Source: Cornus controversa (Eukaryota > Streptophyta > Magnoliopsida > Cornales > Cornaceae). From it: DNA of 64,000 nt. This document shows, one piece after another, positions 34,562-48,100 of this stretch. A model generated the notes under the pieces. That model did no database searches. It was not told the DNA's origin and worked only from the letters and a program-made list of their open reading frames with translations. The position numbers were made by a program, and so were the translations under genes. Position 1 is the first letter of the stretch. The number at the start of each line of letters is the position of its first letter. The stretch spans positions 1,201,001 through 1,265,000 of the forward strand of contig CM048845.1 in assembly GCA_026545225.1 (NCBI GenBank). Direction: 5' to 3'.

Positions 34562-34630
34562 CATATTTAAAAAAATGAAGAACCAAACTCAGGCACAAAT
34601 CTCAGAAGAGGGAGATCAGAACCTACCTAC
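33898..34630 (-). other. Probable 5' UTR intron of PPA
   Basis: The donor CTCAG|GTAGGTAGG at 34631/34630 and acceptor TTTGGTCAG| at 33898 fit. The coding start follows six bases after the acceptor. The 733-base intron contains CA/TA microsatellites near 34530-34560. The upstream leader exon would run from 34631 to about 34760. Confidence 0.6.
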
Positions 34631-34776
34631 CTGAGATTGGATGAAAAAGAACCAGGGTAAGAGATGAAGGAAAATTTGGTGCAGATGGATCAGAAATTAA
34701 GTTGATTCCGGGAAACAGTGATCGGAGTATTAGCTCTTCTGTTGGTAGGTTGGTTGGTTGGTTGATCGTACAATAG

Positions 34777-34796
34777 TTTATATTATATATATTATT
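34777..34796 (-). promoter_or_regulatory. Candidate TATA region of PPA
   Basis: On the minus strand the sequence reads AATATATATAATATAAAC, followed by a short spacer and the GGTT-repeat-containing leader. The position fits a start site near 34755. Confidence 0.45.
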
Positions 34797-35264
34797 ATAA
34801 GGGGACGGGTGAAGTTTGCAAGGTGACCACGTGGAGACAGACAAGCACGAGTAGCTGGATCCTACCCACTTTCAAATATTATACTTTAACCGTTAGCCGA
34901 CCAACAATAAATTATACAAATCTCTTGAGCATTATAATCTAATTACTGATAGACCTCTTTAATTTTTTGTAATTTTACTGATTTCTCACCTTGGTCAACG
35001 GCCTCAAACACCAAATATATAAAAGGAATTACAGTGACCTCCCTTGATCTATGTGTTTATTACAAGGACTTCTCTTGTATTTTTAAATATTACACTGCAT
35101 TCCCCTATCAGAAGTTTTTTGGCTTATTCTATTAACAAAATTTTTAATTTACTATTATTCTGCCCAAATTTTCTAAATATCATTTTGTTTGAAAAATCGA
35201 TATATTTAAAACACCAAAGCACTTGTGTAAGAGAATCATATATTAATTAAGGAAAATGATACTT

Positions 35265-35412
35265 TTAGACAGAAGTGTTAAGTAGAATTGTCAGACCTAC
35301 ACTTTTTTATCCATAGGATGCATGTGGAGAGTGCATGTGGTGAGCCTACCATATACATCCAATGGATGTAAAAATTTAGATCTATCAATTATGCCTTACA
35401 ATTTTGTCGAAG
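35265..35412. mobile_element. Small foldback MITE, copy 1
   Basis: Inverted arms of about 45 bases (TGTCAGACCTACAC… and its imperfect complement near 35365-35411) bracket a short spacer. It is related to copy 2 at 36664-36800. No coding capacity. Confidence 0.65.
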
Positions 35413-35622
35413 TAGCATAGTCCATTAATTCATATACTAGATTCTTTCTCTCACATCCTTCTCCCTCTAAAGTCTCAACTCGACATATAACATAGAAGCA
35501 GCCCTTAGATACATGCATATATATTACCAACAATTTAACAAATTACCATCTTTCTCTCTCTTGATGTTTTCTCACCCTTTTTTTTTTCAACACTTCAACA
35601 TATAACATAAAAGAGTGCATAG

Positions 35623-36065
35623 AAACCTTCGCAGAGGTTACTCTGTCCAATTTATCACATGCGCCTCACAAAGAGGTCATTCCGTCCTAGTCCATATTAG
35701 GCATCTCCGTAAAGGTTACTCTGTCCAATATATCTCACATGCCTAACATAGAGGTCATTTCATTCTGGTTCATCTTAGACATATTTGTAGAGATTACTCT
35801 ATCCAATTGATAGTTCGTTCCATTCTGGTTCATCTTAGACACCTCCGTAGAGGTTGCGTTGTTCAATTCATCTCGTGCGCCTCACATAGATGTCATTCTA
35901 TTTCAATTTATCTTAGACACCTCCATAGAGGTTACTCTTTCCAATCCATCTCATGCCCCTCACATAGAAGTCACTCCATTCTAAACCATCATAAGCGCCT
36001 TCGTAGAGGTTACTTCGTTTAATGCATATAATGTGCCTCACATCGAGGTCATCTCACCTCACCCC
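35623..36065. repeat. Degenerate 78-bp tandem repeat
   Basis: About six units run in a row, each containing GAGGTTACTCTGTCCAAT, then CTCACATAGAGGTCATTCC, then CATCTTAGACACCTCCGTA. One unit near 35795-35820 has an internal deletion. The unit length is 26 codons, which keeps one frame open, but nothing suggests translation. Confidence 0.85.
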
Positions 36066-36240
36066 GTAACACCATTCCATTCAAATCAACTCACTCTATT
36101 CATTCATGGGTCATCCACGACCCATCCAAATTCAATACGCAAACACAAGGTCCTTAAAACTCAACTCTCTCCATTCATGAGTCATCCACGATTCTCATAA
36201 ATTCAATTTTCGAACACGAGGTCCTTGAACTCTTCCCTTT
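36066..36240. repeat. Two-copy repeat next to the 78-bp array
   Basis: The block CATTCATGGGTCATCCACGA … ACACAAGGTCCTTAAA is repeated in diverged form about 65 bases later. It probably belongs to the same repetitive segment as the 78-bp array. Confidence 0.6.
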
Positions 36241-36663
36241 TTCCATTCAAGTCGGTGCGAACTACGTGTTCTCATCATAACATCCATGAATGAGATATGT
36301 AGGAAACCACACATGTAATGCACGGAAGTTCAGAATATGCCCAGTGCGCCAGTACCTTCTCCTAATTATGGCCGTTATTGTCCCCACTACATTTTAAGGC
36401 ACCCATACCACTTGCTTGAGTGTAATTGACTAATCATAAAAAAATCTTATGAAAACAAAAAAATATATATATAAATAAATTTCTTACAAAATGATGTGAA
36501 ATTTGATTTTCTTTTTCTTTTCAAAAGGTCAAATTTGATTTTTAATACTTCAAAATAAGAATATATATGCTGCTTAATTTTGAAAATATATACCATTGTA
36601 AAATTCAAATTATAAAATTCTGACATCCTTTAACATTAATATATATTTGAAAAATGACAAGTA

Positions 36664-36800
36664 GACAAAATTATTAGGTAGAATTGTCGGACTTACACTT
36701 TTTCATTCATTGGATATATGTGATGAGTGCATATAATGGAGCCTCTCACATGCATCTAATGAATGTAAAAGTATAAGTCTGACAATTTTACAAAAATAAC
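36664..36800. mobile_element. Small foldback MITE, copy 2
   Basis: Inverted arms GAATTGTCGGACTTACAC near 36681 and its complement near 36765-36790 enclose a short loop. It is the same family as 35265-35412. The two copies flank the tandem repeats. Confidence 0.65.
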
Positions 36801-37399
36801 ATGTGTATATATATATACTTCAAATTATAAAATTCTGATATCCTTTTTTGACTGACATATGGTCACCAATACGTGGTAATTAACTACATGTAAATCACAC
36901 CATCTGAATTAAAGGATTTCCCACATGTGGTCACCAATATTTGTAAAGAATCACAGTTAGGTAGTCCAATAATTTAATTTATTATAAGAAAATAAACTTC
37001 AAACTACATGTAAATCACACCATCTGAATTAAAGCCATGAGATCTCATTACTTTCCTTCTCAAGTTGCAACCTCATAACCTCGCATTGATTTCTTTCATT
37101 AGTATTGGTTAGAAGCATATTTTCTCATTACTTTCCTTCTTGTTAGACTAAGTGTACTATAGTGGAATTGCACGAAACATAATTGTTAGCAAAAACATTT
37201 AAACCTGCATAACATGGAAATACAAAGACCATGAAGTAATTATAGTCATAAATTTATGAATGCATTGGTAATTCAAACTGATAATACCTCTCACAAGAGA
37301 AACAAAACATAAAGGATAGCTCAAATATGAGCTGTGGCAATTCCCCAAAATTGTTATCAACAAGCGTACTAAATTTCTCATTCTCTCATATATAAGATT
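36801..37399. other. Intergenic DNA and probable 3' UTR of the large gene
   Basis: There is no FKBP-like or other coding exon on either strand. A 33-base block (CTACATGTAAATCACACCAT…) occurs twice, near 36884 and 37004. Sequence just below 37400 should be the 3' UTR of the minus-strand gene. Confidence 0.5.
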
Positions 37400-39082
37400 T
37401 TACAAATCACCATCCCCACGACTCCTTTTGGTGGTCTTTGTCTTCTTCGTCGAAGTATGGCCATCAATTGCAGCATTGCTTGTATCCTTCTGTTGTTTCC
37501 TGCACAACACATATAAGTAGGAGAGAGAGAAAATGAGAAATGTTTATTCATTTATTTATTTGATTTTACTTTTCCTGCAATGATAACTTCACATTTCCCA
37601 TCTACTATAAGGACTCCCCACCCTCAACATGCAATAAATTGAAGGACCTGCAAATTTGACCATTTTTTCTGACAAAATTACTAATAAACTCATGGGTAGA
37701 ACTCATCTAGTAGGCAGGAGATACGAACCCGACCCATCCCTGCAGTACACCTACTCTGATACCATGATAAACTCATGGATAGAACTCATCCTTGAAAATC
37801 GACTTACAAGAAGAGAATGCCCATGTGCATATACACTACACATCCCAAAGGTTCCTAGGCGATGTGGAACTATACTAACAACTACGACATATACTGCAAT
37901 GGGACCTACTAGAAACCATTTCAGCAGCACAAGCAACCAAGAGGTAGTAAGAAAAGTGTCATAGAGCAGGGAACATACAAAGTTATAATGACAAGTGATA
38001 ATTAGGATTCTATAGAAGGAAGTCCTCACATGTCATTTTGAGCTTTTGAGCTTGTTTCAACATTTGTCTTTGTCATTCGGAAGCCTTTCTTAGTGGGTGA
38101 CTGCTGCACTTTGCTCGTTTCCACCTTCGTTACCTTTGACACCTTTCCCTCTGACTCAACCTTTTTGGTTACTGAAGAATCAACGCGTGGTCTGCTAGCT
38201 CAAGCAACCAAACTTCAACATATGAGCATCAAGGTAGAAACAATTGTAAGACATGAACATAAATGCATTAAGAGTTTTGATTAAAGAATGACATATCTAT
38301 TAATTATCCAAGTGTTCAACAACAACAGTTTTCAATTGGTATTATGTTTCCTGTCAATCAATGTCATTGCTTACTTTTCGTACTTCAAACTCAAGGGACC
38401 AGCCTACTTGCTTAGTGTAAACAAATCAAATTTAGTTCTAGCAAGTACAGTTCTAGTTATCTTTGCTGATGGCAAGAAGTGAAACCACAGAATGCCAGAA
38501 AAGATAACTAGAAAGACCTCCTATCAAGGTCTCCCCTTTTGTACATCGATTTGGTTCGAGAGGAGAGAGGCGATAGATATTGTTAATTTTATCAAGAAGT
38601 TAGTTAAAGACAATTCACTGGAAAATCTATAAAAAAAAAATTGAAATGATTGTCTTTTTGCAATTAGTTTAAACCTGAAATATCAATTTTGTGGCATTTA
38701 TGATATGGTGATCTCATAAGCACGTTACAAACAAAATGTATTTTGTTCATATTGTTGAATCAATTCTATTATTATTGTTTGTTTTGTACAATTTTTTAAT
38801 TTATCATTAACTCCAGGAACGGTGAATGCTTGGAATTCCCTGTGAACCGAAAATACTAGTTTTGTCAAGTGTAGAATCAATCAGTTTTTATGAATTCATC
38901 TTTTGAAAATTATTTTTGATGAAATAATTTTAATATCATCCGATTGGGATCATCATTCGTATGAATCTCAATTGAGTTATAAAACAGAGTCGTTCGCAAG
39001 TATCAATGATTTGTTAAAATAAAGATGTAGAAAGTTAGCATTAAAATACTTGCCAAAAAAAAGATGGCAGAAAGAGATAAAC

Positions 39083-39122
<40 letters not shown>

Positions 39123-42100
39123 GTCCTCACTTTTTGCTTTGTGAATTTGATTTTGAAAGTGAAGTAGCTTGTAGAGCGCAAACTATCTGTCGGTGGTTGT
39201 CCTTCTCAGGGGATTTTTCTTTGTTCATTTTCTCATTAACCTTCTTTGTATTTAGACTCCCCTTCCCTTGATTCAGAAGAAAGGTAACTTGTCTGCTCAA
39301 CCAAAAAATCTATTTAGAAACAACATCAAGGTGGAGACAATTCATCCTGATGGCATGGTCACACACTCATTAGTTTCACAAGCAGTAAACTCACTAGTTT
39401 AAAAGTGAAAAAAATTAATAAATCAATTAACTGATTTATCATCTATCAATCATCAAAAAGAAAAAGTTGGGTACATTATTAATCAAGTAAGCAGGCTTAA
39501 TTTCATATATTATACGCCCAGTCCACCTAGGACACTCCTCATACTTTGAGTAATACCTCGAACATCATCACATCGTACCAGCACTTTGCATGCCAAATTT
39601 GGGGGATAGAATATCTGCAATCTTATGTGGAATGTGAACTTCAATTTTTTCACTACTCAACTATAACACAATTCAAGGCAGAGATACAAATCAAATGAGC
39701 AATTTTGTCATTTTTTGTCAATTGCAAGCCAGAAACATTAATGTTGTAGCATGAAAAAGGAAGTGATCTTAGATGCAAGCTGCTAACATATCTACAAATC
39801 AAATTTACATAGTGGTCATTTTGTAATTAAGTGTAAACCTGAAATATCAATATTATAACATTTATAATATGGTGATCCAGAATCAAGTTACTAGAACAGT
39901 GGAAGGATAATCACATAAGCAATTAAAGATGCAGAGAATTAGCAGGAAATGCACAACACAGAGGGAGAGATAAATGAAAAGTTATTATTTCTTGTTTCGT
40001 GAATTTGATTTTGAAATTAAAATAGCTGGTAAAACAAGAAAGCGTATATTCATTTTTTTAAGAAGTGTGTAAAAAAATAATTAAACAATTAAAGATTTCT
40101 TACCCATCATCATCAAGAAGATTTTCCACGGGTTTATTAGCACAAAAGTTTTTATCAGAATACCTAAACAAAAGCAAATGTAGAAGTCAGTACAATATTG
40201 GTAATTTACATAGTACGCCGAATTTCATAAAAGAAAATTTAAATCAAAACCTGGTAGAATCATTCCTCGCAACAATGCCTTGCTGGCTATCACCTGCTTC
40301 ATCAGATTGGTTCTCTATAATCTTGTCCACAACGTTTTCGAACTCCTCAAGTCTTTCCACTTTATTATGTGTCCTGTTCTTCTTCCTCTTCTTCTTACTC
40401 TCATTATGCCCAATACTTTGCCATTGGTCATGTGTCATGCTTGATCTAATCAAATAAATAGGTAAAAGCACCACCGACAATAATAATTTTTACAAAGAAA
40501 TGAGGAAAGAATACAACTGACTCCAAATGCCAAACACATCTCAAAAAAAAAAAAAGACTTAGCGAAGAAGAAGGAACAACAAAATTGACACTAACGCACA
40601 CAATGAGTTAAAAGGTTACATCCTAATATATCCTTGATAAAATTCATTATATGGTGCAAAAGAAATATAGGTGATGACCAACTGGTGTGTGCTTAGTTGC
40701 AGTATTAAATATGTAGTGGTAATAAGCCTAAGATCTTCAAAGAAGCTTAAAATATTAACTTTGACAAGAAGGGATGTGGTTTTAGGCTCCTTTGTATCTA
40801 TTATGTGTTACACCCTTGTTACAGGCTATATCTAGATTTTTTTATCTTATAATTAGAAACTATTAATCTCTAATAGGAGTATGAGATAGAACCTACTGAA
40901 GTGACCAATAAAACAACTAAAATTAAAAGCTGGAAAATGGTCCCACTATATCAAACTCCAAATTGTCCTCCACATATGAAAAAACAAACACCATTTAAAT
41001 GTTAATGGATACAAAAGGAATTCATTAAATCATGGATAACATCATTCCCATGGTAAGTCCATATGCTACCATAGTTTCCATGTCTACAGCTTCATTTGGT
41101 ATATTGAGTGGCCACATTTTCAACTTTGATCTGTAATATTTTGTCAATTTTTGAAAAGGAATAATAATTTTATTGCAATGCATGCATCGAAAGAAAATTC
41201 GATAAAATAAATAAATAATACAAAAGAGTTGTAATTCCTCACTCATTATGACAATCGCACATCTCTTTTTACCTTAGGTCTCTAACATTGCTACATCCAA
41301 TGCTAAAATCATTCACCACTTCAACCCTTTCATTGACTATCAAGTTATGATGTTGCTCAATGTCATCCATAGTTCTAACTGTGATAGCATGAATTGTAGA
41401 ACCAGAGGCATGGTCACTATTCCTATGCTCATCCATCATTCAGATAACAAAAAATAAAAAATAAGTTAAAAGTTAATCGATATTCTTCACATAAGTTTCA
41501 CCTAGAGGAATACACAAGACATATAAATGAATTCATAAGTAAAATCCTACCTGATAGGATCATCCCTTTCCATGAGGATGTGTTGGTTGCACTCCTGTAG
41601 AGAATCATCAACATTGGACGAAATGCATTTTTCAAGAGGTGCATAAGGAATTCTTTCCTCGTCATCTAGATCATGATCTGTATCACCAAAATTTTCTAGG
41701 ATAATAAGAGAAGCCATATCTATAATTATAATTAAACAAATAAATAGCTCATTTGGTAAATATGAAGGAGAGACCATGAGAACCAAAATTGTAGTTTATA
41801 CTCATTGAATGCTAATAACAATTTTCTTTACCATCCTTTCTGTTCTTCCTTTTCTTCGACTTACTCTGACTACCAGTAAAAGAATTTTCTCCGTAAATAC
41901 AATTAATCCTACACAATAAGATATATACTCATTAGCACATGAACAATCCTTAGTAAAGTTAATTCAAAATCCAAATGCAACAATACGTAGAGAGAAGGAG
42001 GTTGAGTTTGGGAGTGGCCAAAAGGTTAAGAAAGAAAAAAAAAAGGAAGGAAAGTTCCGGATAAAACGTATTGTATATCTAAAACCTAATAATGTACCAA

Positions 42101-45100
42101 CTAGAAAAGCAACCAGACAGGTTGAACACTATCCTATAGCCAAGTCCGGTGTTGTGTGTCCAGCACGATTACTTTTCACATTATTAAGGCTCCATCCATG
42201 TAATATGGTTTCTCACATGATACAAAAACCAGGAAAAGAGAAAACATCCAAATAAATTTAGAAATGAAAGACAAAATTGTCAACAATTTCATTAAGTGTG
42301 GCTCTGTTTCAGAAGATCATATACAAAAAGGAGATAGAATAATTGAAAAATCATAAATAATAATAAAATCACTACCCCCAAAAAGATAATTACTTAAATT
42401 TTACCAAACAAAGTTGATACCTTGTATTATGATCACCTGACTTGTCTAGCTTCCTGCCATGTAGCCCAAGTTCAGGGGCCGGAACTAAAACCCTATAGGA
42501 TTCATCACCTGTCCAACTTGCACTGATAAAATAGAAACATCATTTGATAAATATCATCAAACATTATTTCTACTGTGAATGACAAAATGCATAATACAAT
42601 GAAATGTAATAGCAAGCCAATTCACTTTTTTTTCTTTCTACAAGTAGCAAGCTTGCTCATTATCTTGTGTTAGTAATACCGGATTCCAACGAGAAAGGAC
42701 ATACAGATGCAACACATAAAGAATAAGTTTCTAGTTTATAAGAAGATAATCTAATCTTTTGACAATAGACTGAGCTACTACCACCATTACTACATTGCAC
42801 TAAACAATGGTCCCATCCACATTCTACGGAAGATACTACATTGAACTTGGAACCAAGCGGATTACATGGATTTCATGAAGTTCAAGTAGACATACTTTTT
42901 GGAATATCTCCAAAATTAATATTCAGGATTATAATCCATAGCATGAACGTGGATATTATTGTTCAAGAAATAATCAGAGGTTCACGATATTATCAAACCT
43001 GACATATCCCTCGTCTTTATTGGTTTCACTATCATTAGAGTCCATTCCTTGAACTTTCTTGCCTTTCAGCTTCCCAGCATCTCCATTACCCAACATGTTA
43101 TGCGGTAATGGAGAACTACATACTTTGAAATTTGTCCTGCTTATTAGAATGACAAAATAAATAAAATTGAACTAAATCTGAAACAAAACAAGGAGCTGAC
43201 CGTGTGATTACCCATAAAAAAAAAAATTACCATTATACAGGAAGAGAAAATTAATGTCTTACTTCACTAAATTCACAATTATGGTTGTAATTTCAACTAC
43301 TTCCTGCCTAAAGAGAAAAATACTTATATAATTATTTAAAGATGAAATACTGGTATAATTATAAAGTGTATGTATGTGAATTTAATTTCTTTTTTGTTCT
43401 AAAGAGAAGATATTATATGTAAAGAATTAGTGTTGACCCTGCATAATCTTGCCTACTCTTTGTTTGTTCATCTCCAGTGCAATTTATATTTTCAGTCCTG
43501 TAAATTCCCAGCGAACGATATGAACAACATAATGTAAAACCACACAACAGAAATATGTTGTCTGAAAAAAGAGAAGAAAAAATGGAACCTCGGGAATTGA
43601 TCCTCTATGCCGATGTTATTCTTGTCGACTAAATATTGGTCCTTGTACCTGCCACCAACATCATGAACTCTATCCCATTCTCCATGCCTTTTGTCAATTT
43701 TCTCATTTTCGTATTGTCTGGAACTGTTTCAAGCTCCAACATTAGTTAGTTCATTATGTTAAAGGGCTCCAACTTTTGAGTATGTTTATACAAATAAAAA
43801 AGAATACATCTATACGTAAAAAGTCCCACCTTCCATTATTCCTATTTGTGCCTTGAACTACCATTTTGTCCTTTCCAGCTTCATTTGTTCTTTCACCAAT
43901 GATGGATTTCTGCTGAAAAGCTTCATCGCTGTGAACCATGTGCTTATCAAAATCCTTAAAACACATGCTCTTTCCTTTATTCAGTTCTTCATCTATTCCA
44001 GAATACAAGAAATTTTTTACATATCAAATACAAAAGATTCAGAGATAAATGATGAGCTTATATATATTAGAAAACAAAAGTCTACTCCACAAAATCGATC
44101 CTTCTTGGCCATGCTTCATATTTTATCTGAATACAAGATGTGTTAAAATGTAATTAAAAAATCATATGCACAAAGTTATCCATTAAAATGATCCATCTCG
44201 GACATGTTTCATGTCTGTTGATCTCTCAATCTCCCTTTAAACTTCCTAAGGTAATCATTTGTTTGAAATTACGGTCTTCTATTTTCTTTCCATTCAATAC
44301 TGAGAAGTCAAATAGTATTCAGTTATCGTATGTCGAGGAAGAGATTTATAGTGGATATGATTGAGTATCTCACTGATGGCTGCAATGTATTATGACTCCC
44401 TTCAAGTAACTTAGGTGAACTTATCCCCTGATTTTAAACTTCAAGTGTCACACGGTTGCCACAGACTTCAAGTAATAATAACAAAAGCAACAATGTATTA
44501 TGAAAAACAATTATTGCAGTTTCAATGTATTATGAATAATTTTGTTCAGGTTGCCATGGACTTCAGGTAATTATTACAAAAACAAAAAGAGAAATGAACC
44601 TCTTAAATGCTTCGTCTTTATTTCTGAGGCATTCCGCTTTTTCTTCTTCTCTTTTCTTTGTGTCACAGGGTTTCCTGAGTCAATATTACCAGATGCAATG
44701 GGACTTGTGCTTCTGCAAAACAACACATTGTCATTGTTACACAACTAGTCCAAATACATATCAAGACTATTAATAGCAAAGCCAAAAAAGAAAGAAAAGA
44801 ATTTAAGTCCTCATTTTGTCACCTTAAATTTGGGTACAGAGCATCAAAATGTAACAATACCTCGTATTGCAATTGTCTCCTCTCAAATCTAGATAAAATT
44901 TAGAATTATACCTAATGATCTCATGAGCAAGGTCTTACACTTTAATGTTTCTATCTTGTGCAAAATCATCAAAGTAAGAATCTCCGTGAGCTTTCTCATC
45001 TTGGTTAACTAATACCATGCCCAATTTTTCTTTTCCTTCAACACTTCGAATGATTGTTTCATCATTTCCAACTTCATAATCCTTTTCAACAGCAACGGAT

Positions 45101-48100
45101 TCTTCTTCATGTTTACGACATATATTCTTGTCATAAACCAACTCTTTATCCCTTGCTGAAAGCATCAATCCAAAGAATTCAAATGAGAAACAACATATAT
45201 ATACACTCACAGAGAGAAGTAGATAACTGAAAATCAAAGAACAGATAAATGTTTCTTTCATTATAATTTGAATAATGATCAAATTATTTTTTTATTAACT
45301 GAAACCACTTAATATTGTAACATAGAAAGATTTCTATGAATCATATGGTGTGTACTGGCACTCCAAAAAAATTATATCAATCAAGTGCATTTTGCACACT
45401 GTTTGAGCAAACAAGTTGATAGTGTAACATGGAGGGATTAGCAATTACAAAATGAGAACAGAAATAGCAACCTTTCACAATCAAGAATGTCCTTACCTCA
45501 TAAATAATTGGTAATCAAAATAAAAGGACTCGTCTAATTGAAATTAAATTCAGAACGTCCTAATTTTAAATGTCATCTAAAAACACAATACGTTTTAGAC
45601 CTTATGTGGCTGTCCTACAATTGCACTGATTAAAGTTTGATAAGGAGACATATATATTATAAATATATATAAGTGCATTTTTGCATCCAAATTTGATGAG
45701 ACATTAAAATGTCACATTGAAGTTATAAAAGAAAAAAGGTACTTCCACAAAATAAAAGATAAATTCAATGAATAAATAATCATTAACGCAGGCATCAGAA
45801 GATTCCTTTCTAGTATGGTCCTACCAATCTTTCTTCCTTATCTGTGCCTTATACATTTCTACGGCTACAGATGGCATAGGAGATATTACTGAAATTGGAT
45901 ACTATCAAAGTACATGATTCTCTTTGTAATGCTCAAACTTCAAATAATTAAATGTCAAGCTAGGAACCTTTCCTTATTAGTCTCAGGTTTCATGAAAACT
46001 GAAACATAATTTTCAAATAAGACTGCAGTACTTCAATCAATTACCTTCCCCAAAGAAATTTTAACTCAATCTAAGCTTTTATAATCATGAAATATATACA
46101 CACATGAAGTTGACTGAACAAAATAACAATGACTAGAAAAGAAATTTTATTCCAAAAATTATTTCAAACCGCTACCACTCCCTTGTCATATTTAGAAATT
46201 GAGCTTTTCTAATGTTATAATACATGTATATATATATTGGAAGTATGGGTAATGAATTTATATAAATATTTAAAAATGTACAAGAAGGGAAGAGCCATCA
46301 GGCCTACCAAAAGGCCAACACAAAACAAAACAAAAAAACCATGAGAAAAAAGAACGCCCCAAAGTGTTTGACAGACTCTAAACAGAGAAACCACAAAACG
46401 ATGCATGTACGCATTACAGAAGCAAGAAAACACGAATATCATTAATGAATATGCTCAGAAAAGTTTTCCCCACTTCAACAAGGAACAAAACCAGTGTCAA
46501 AACATCAAGGTGCAGCCATGGCAGTACACAATAAGTGAAACTACACCATCAATTCGAGCTACGATAAAGCAACTAGGCACCTGCGACTCTCCAACAATTT
46601 TCCTGTCATAGGCTAAGTCTTTCATCCTAACAAAGAGTAGTTTGCATCTGATGGAATCTCTGATAGAATGGATAATTCCTGAAGGAAGAGAAGCTGTACC
46701 AAGAAAAGTTCTGGTGTTTCTCTCTCCTCATATGAAGTAAATAGCAGCAGAAAGAACAAGTTTACAACCAAGAAACTTAGTAGAATTGAACCATCCCAAT
46801 GATGGGCTACCCAATCCCACAAAGTAACCCAATTCAAAGGAGCAATGTGGAACCCACAAATAAATTGGCAATAATTCCAAATCTGAGAAGAGAATATACA
46901 CTGTAAAAAAAATGGGACATGGACTCATTGTCTCTGGACCAAAAACAACAATGGTTTGGGATATGCAAATGAGCCATGGAGGTTGTGACAAGGAAAGGAA
47001 ACTTGTTTTTGGCTGCCATCCAAGAAATAAATCTATGCCGAGGAATTGAAAATTTAAATCACAAAATTCTGAACCAATTCACCAATTGAACAGGAGACAG
47101 TATAATACATGTGATTTGTTATTTCATTGACAGGAATAAGGCTTTAAAAGAGATATAGGGCATTCTAAAACAACAATTCACAAGTGCTTTACTGAAAAGT
47201 GAAACTATTTTTTCAATCCATCGAATTTTTTTTACTTTTGTACAAAAGGAAAATTAATAATTTCTTATCTTTTTATGTATGCATGTTCAGACTTTATTTG
47301 GATTCTTTAGCTCAAAATACTTTTCTATTTGATGGTGTACAACGGTCGCATTTTGGCTTTCCGTTGATCTTTCTATTTCCAATAAAATTTGAACTTATGG
47401 TAGTAACTTTCTTAGTATAACCCAATTATACTTTATACCAGTTATAATAAAACACAAATTTTGGGAAGAACCAAAAATCAAGATTTTGATATGGCACACA
47501 GTTTGATCCTTTGAAATAAATTGATTAATTTAATAGATCATTCTAGGAGGCCCTAATAAACCATAAATTGAACCTATCGAATTTTTTGTGGCGATGGTTA
47601 GCTGTCAGCCAACATATTTTCTTAGTTTCTTTCAATATACTTTAGTGGCTTAGGACTTCATATAGTTCTTTCCACAGCAACAACAACAGGCATAAAGCTA
47701 TATATTTAACTTTCTTAACTTCAAGATCTGAATTTCTTTATAAGCCCTTACACTTCTTTGTCTTCTTTTCCCTCTGCTTCAAAAGATTTCCAGCACCACC
47801 TCTACTGGCATCTTTACAGCAAGTTTTATTCCTGTGAAACAAGACAAAATTAATGTTTGCCAATTAACCAGTCCAAGCATATGCACATGCATATACATAT
47901 ATGTAATATAATTGACCAAAGAAAAATAACTGAAAAAATATAAATAATTCTCTTTCAAGATGAAACTTAAAAAATCAAAACACTCTTCTCATTTGTAACC
48001 TTTAATTTGATGGTAGAGCATCTAGGTGTTGAATAAGACTTATATTTACATAACTTTCAAAAGATTCAAAAGATTGAATTATGCATGTACATGCATTAAA

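Noticed and set aside
35807-36022. 71-codon ORF with a repeated HLRHLRRGY pattern
   Set aside because: The 78-bp repeat unit is a multiple of three, so one frame stays open. There is no other sign of coding.
36801-37399. Searched for FKBP-domain exons downstream of the stop of the giant gene, including use of a possible GT donor at GGGGATG|GTGATT
   Set aside because: No reading frame on the minus strand shows the isomerase motifs (V-Y-G-L…G-FD) between 34850 and 37399.
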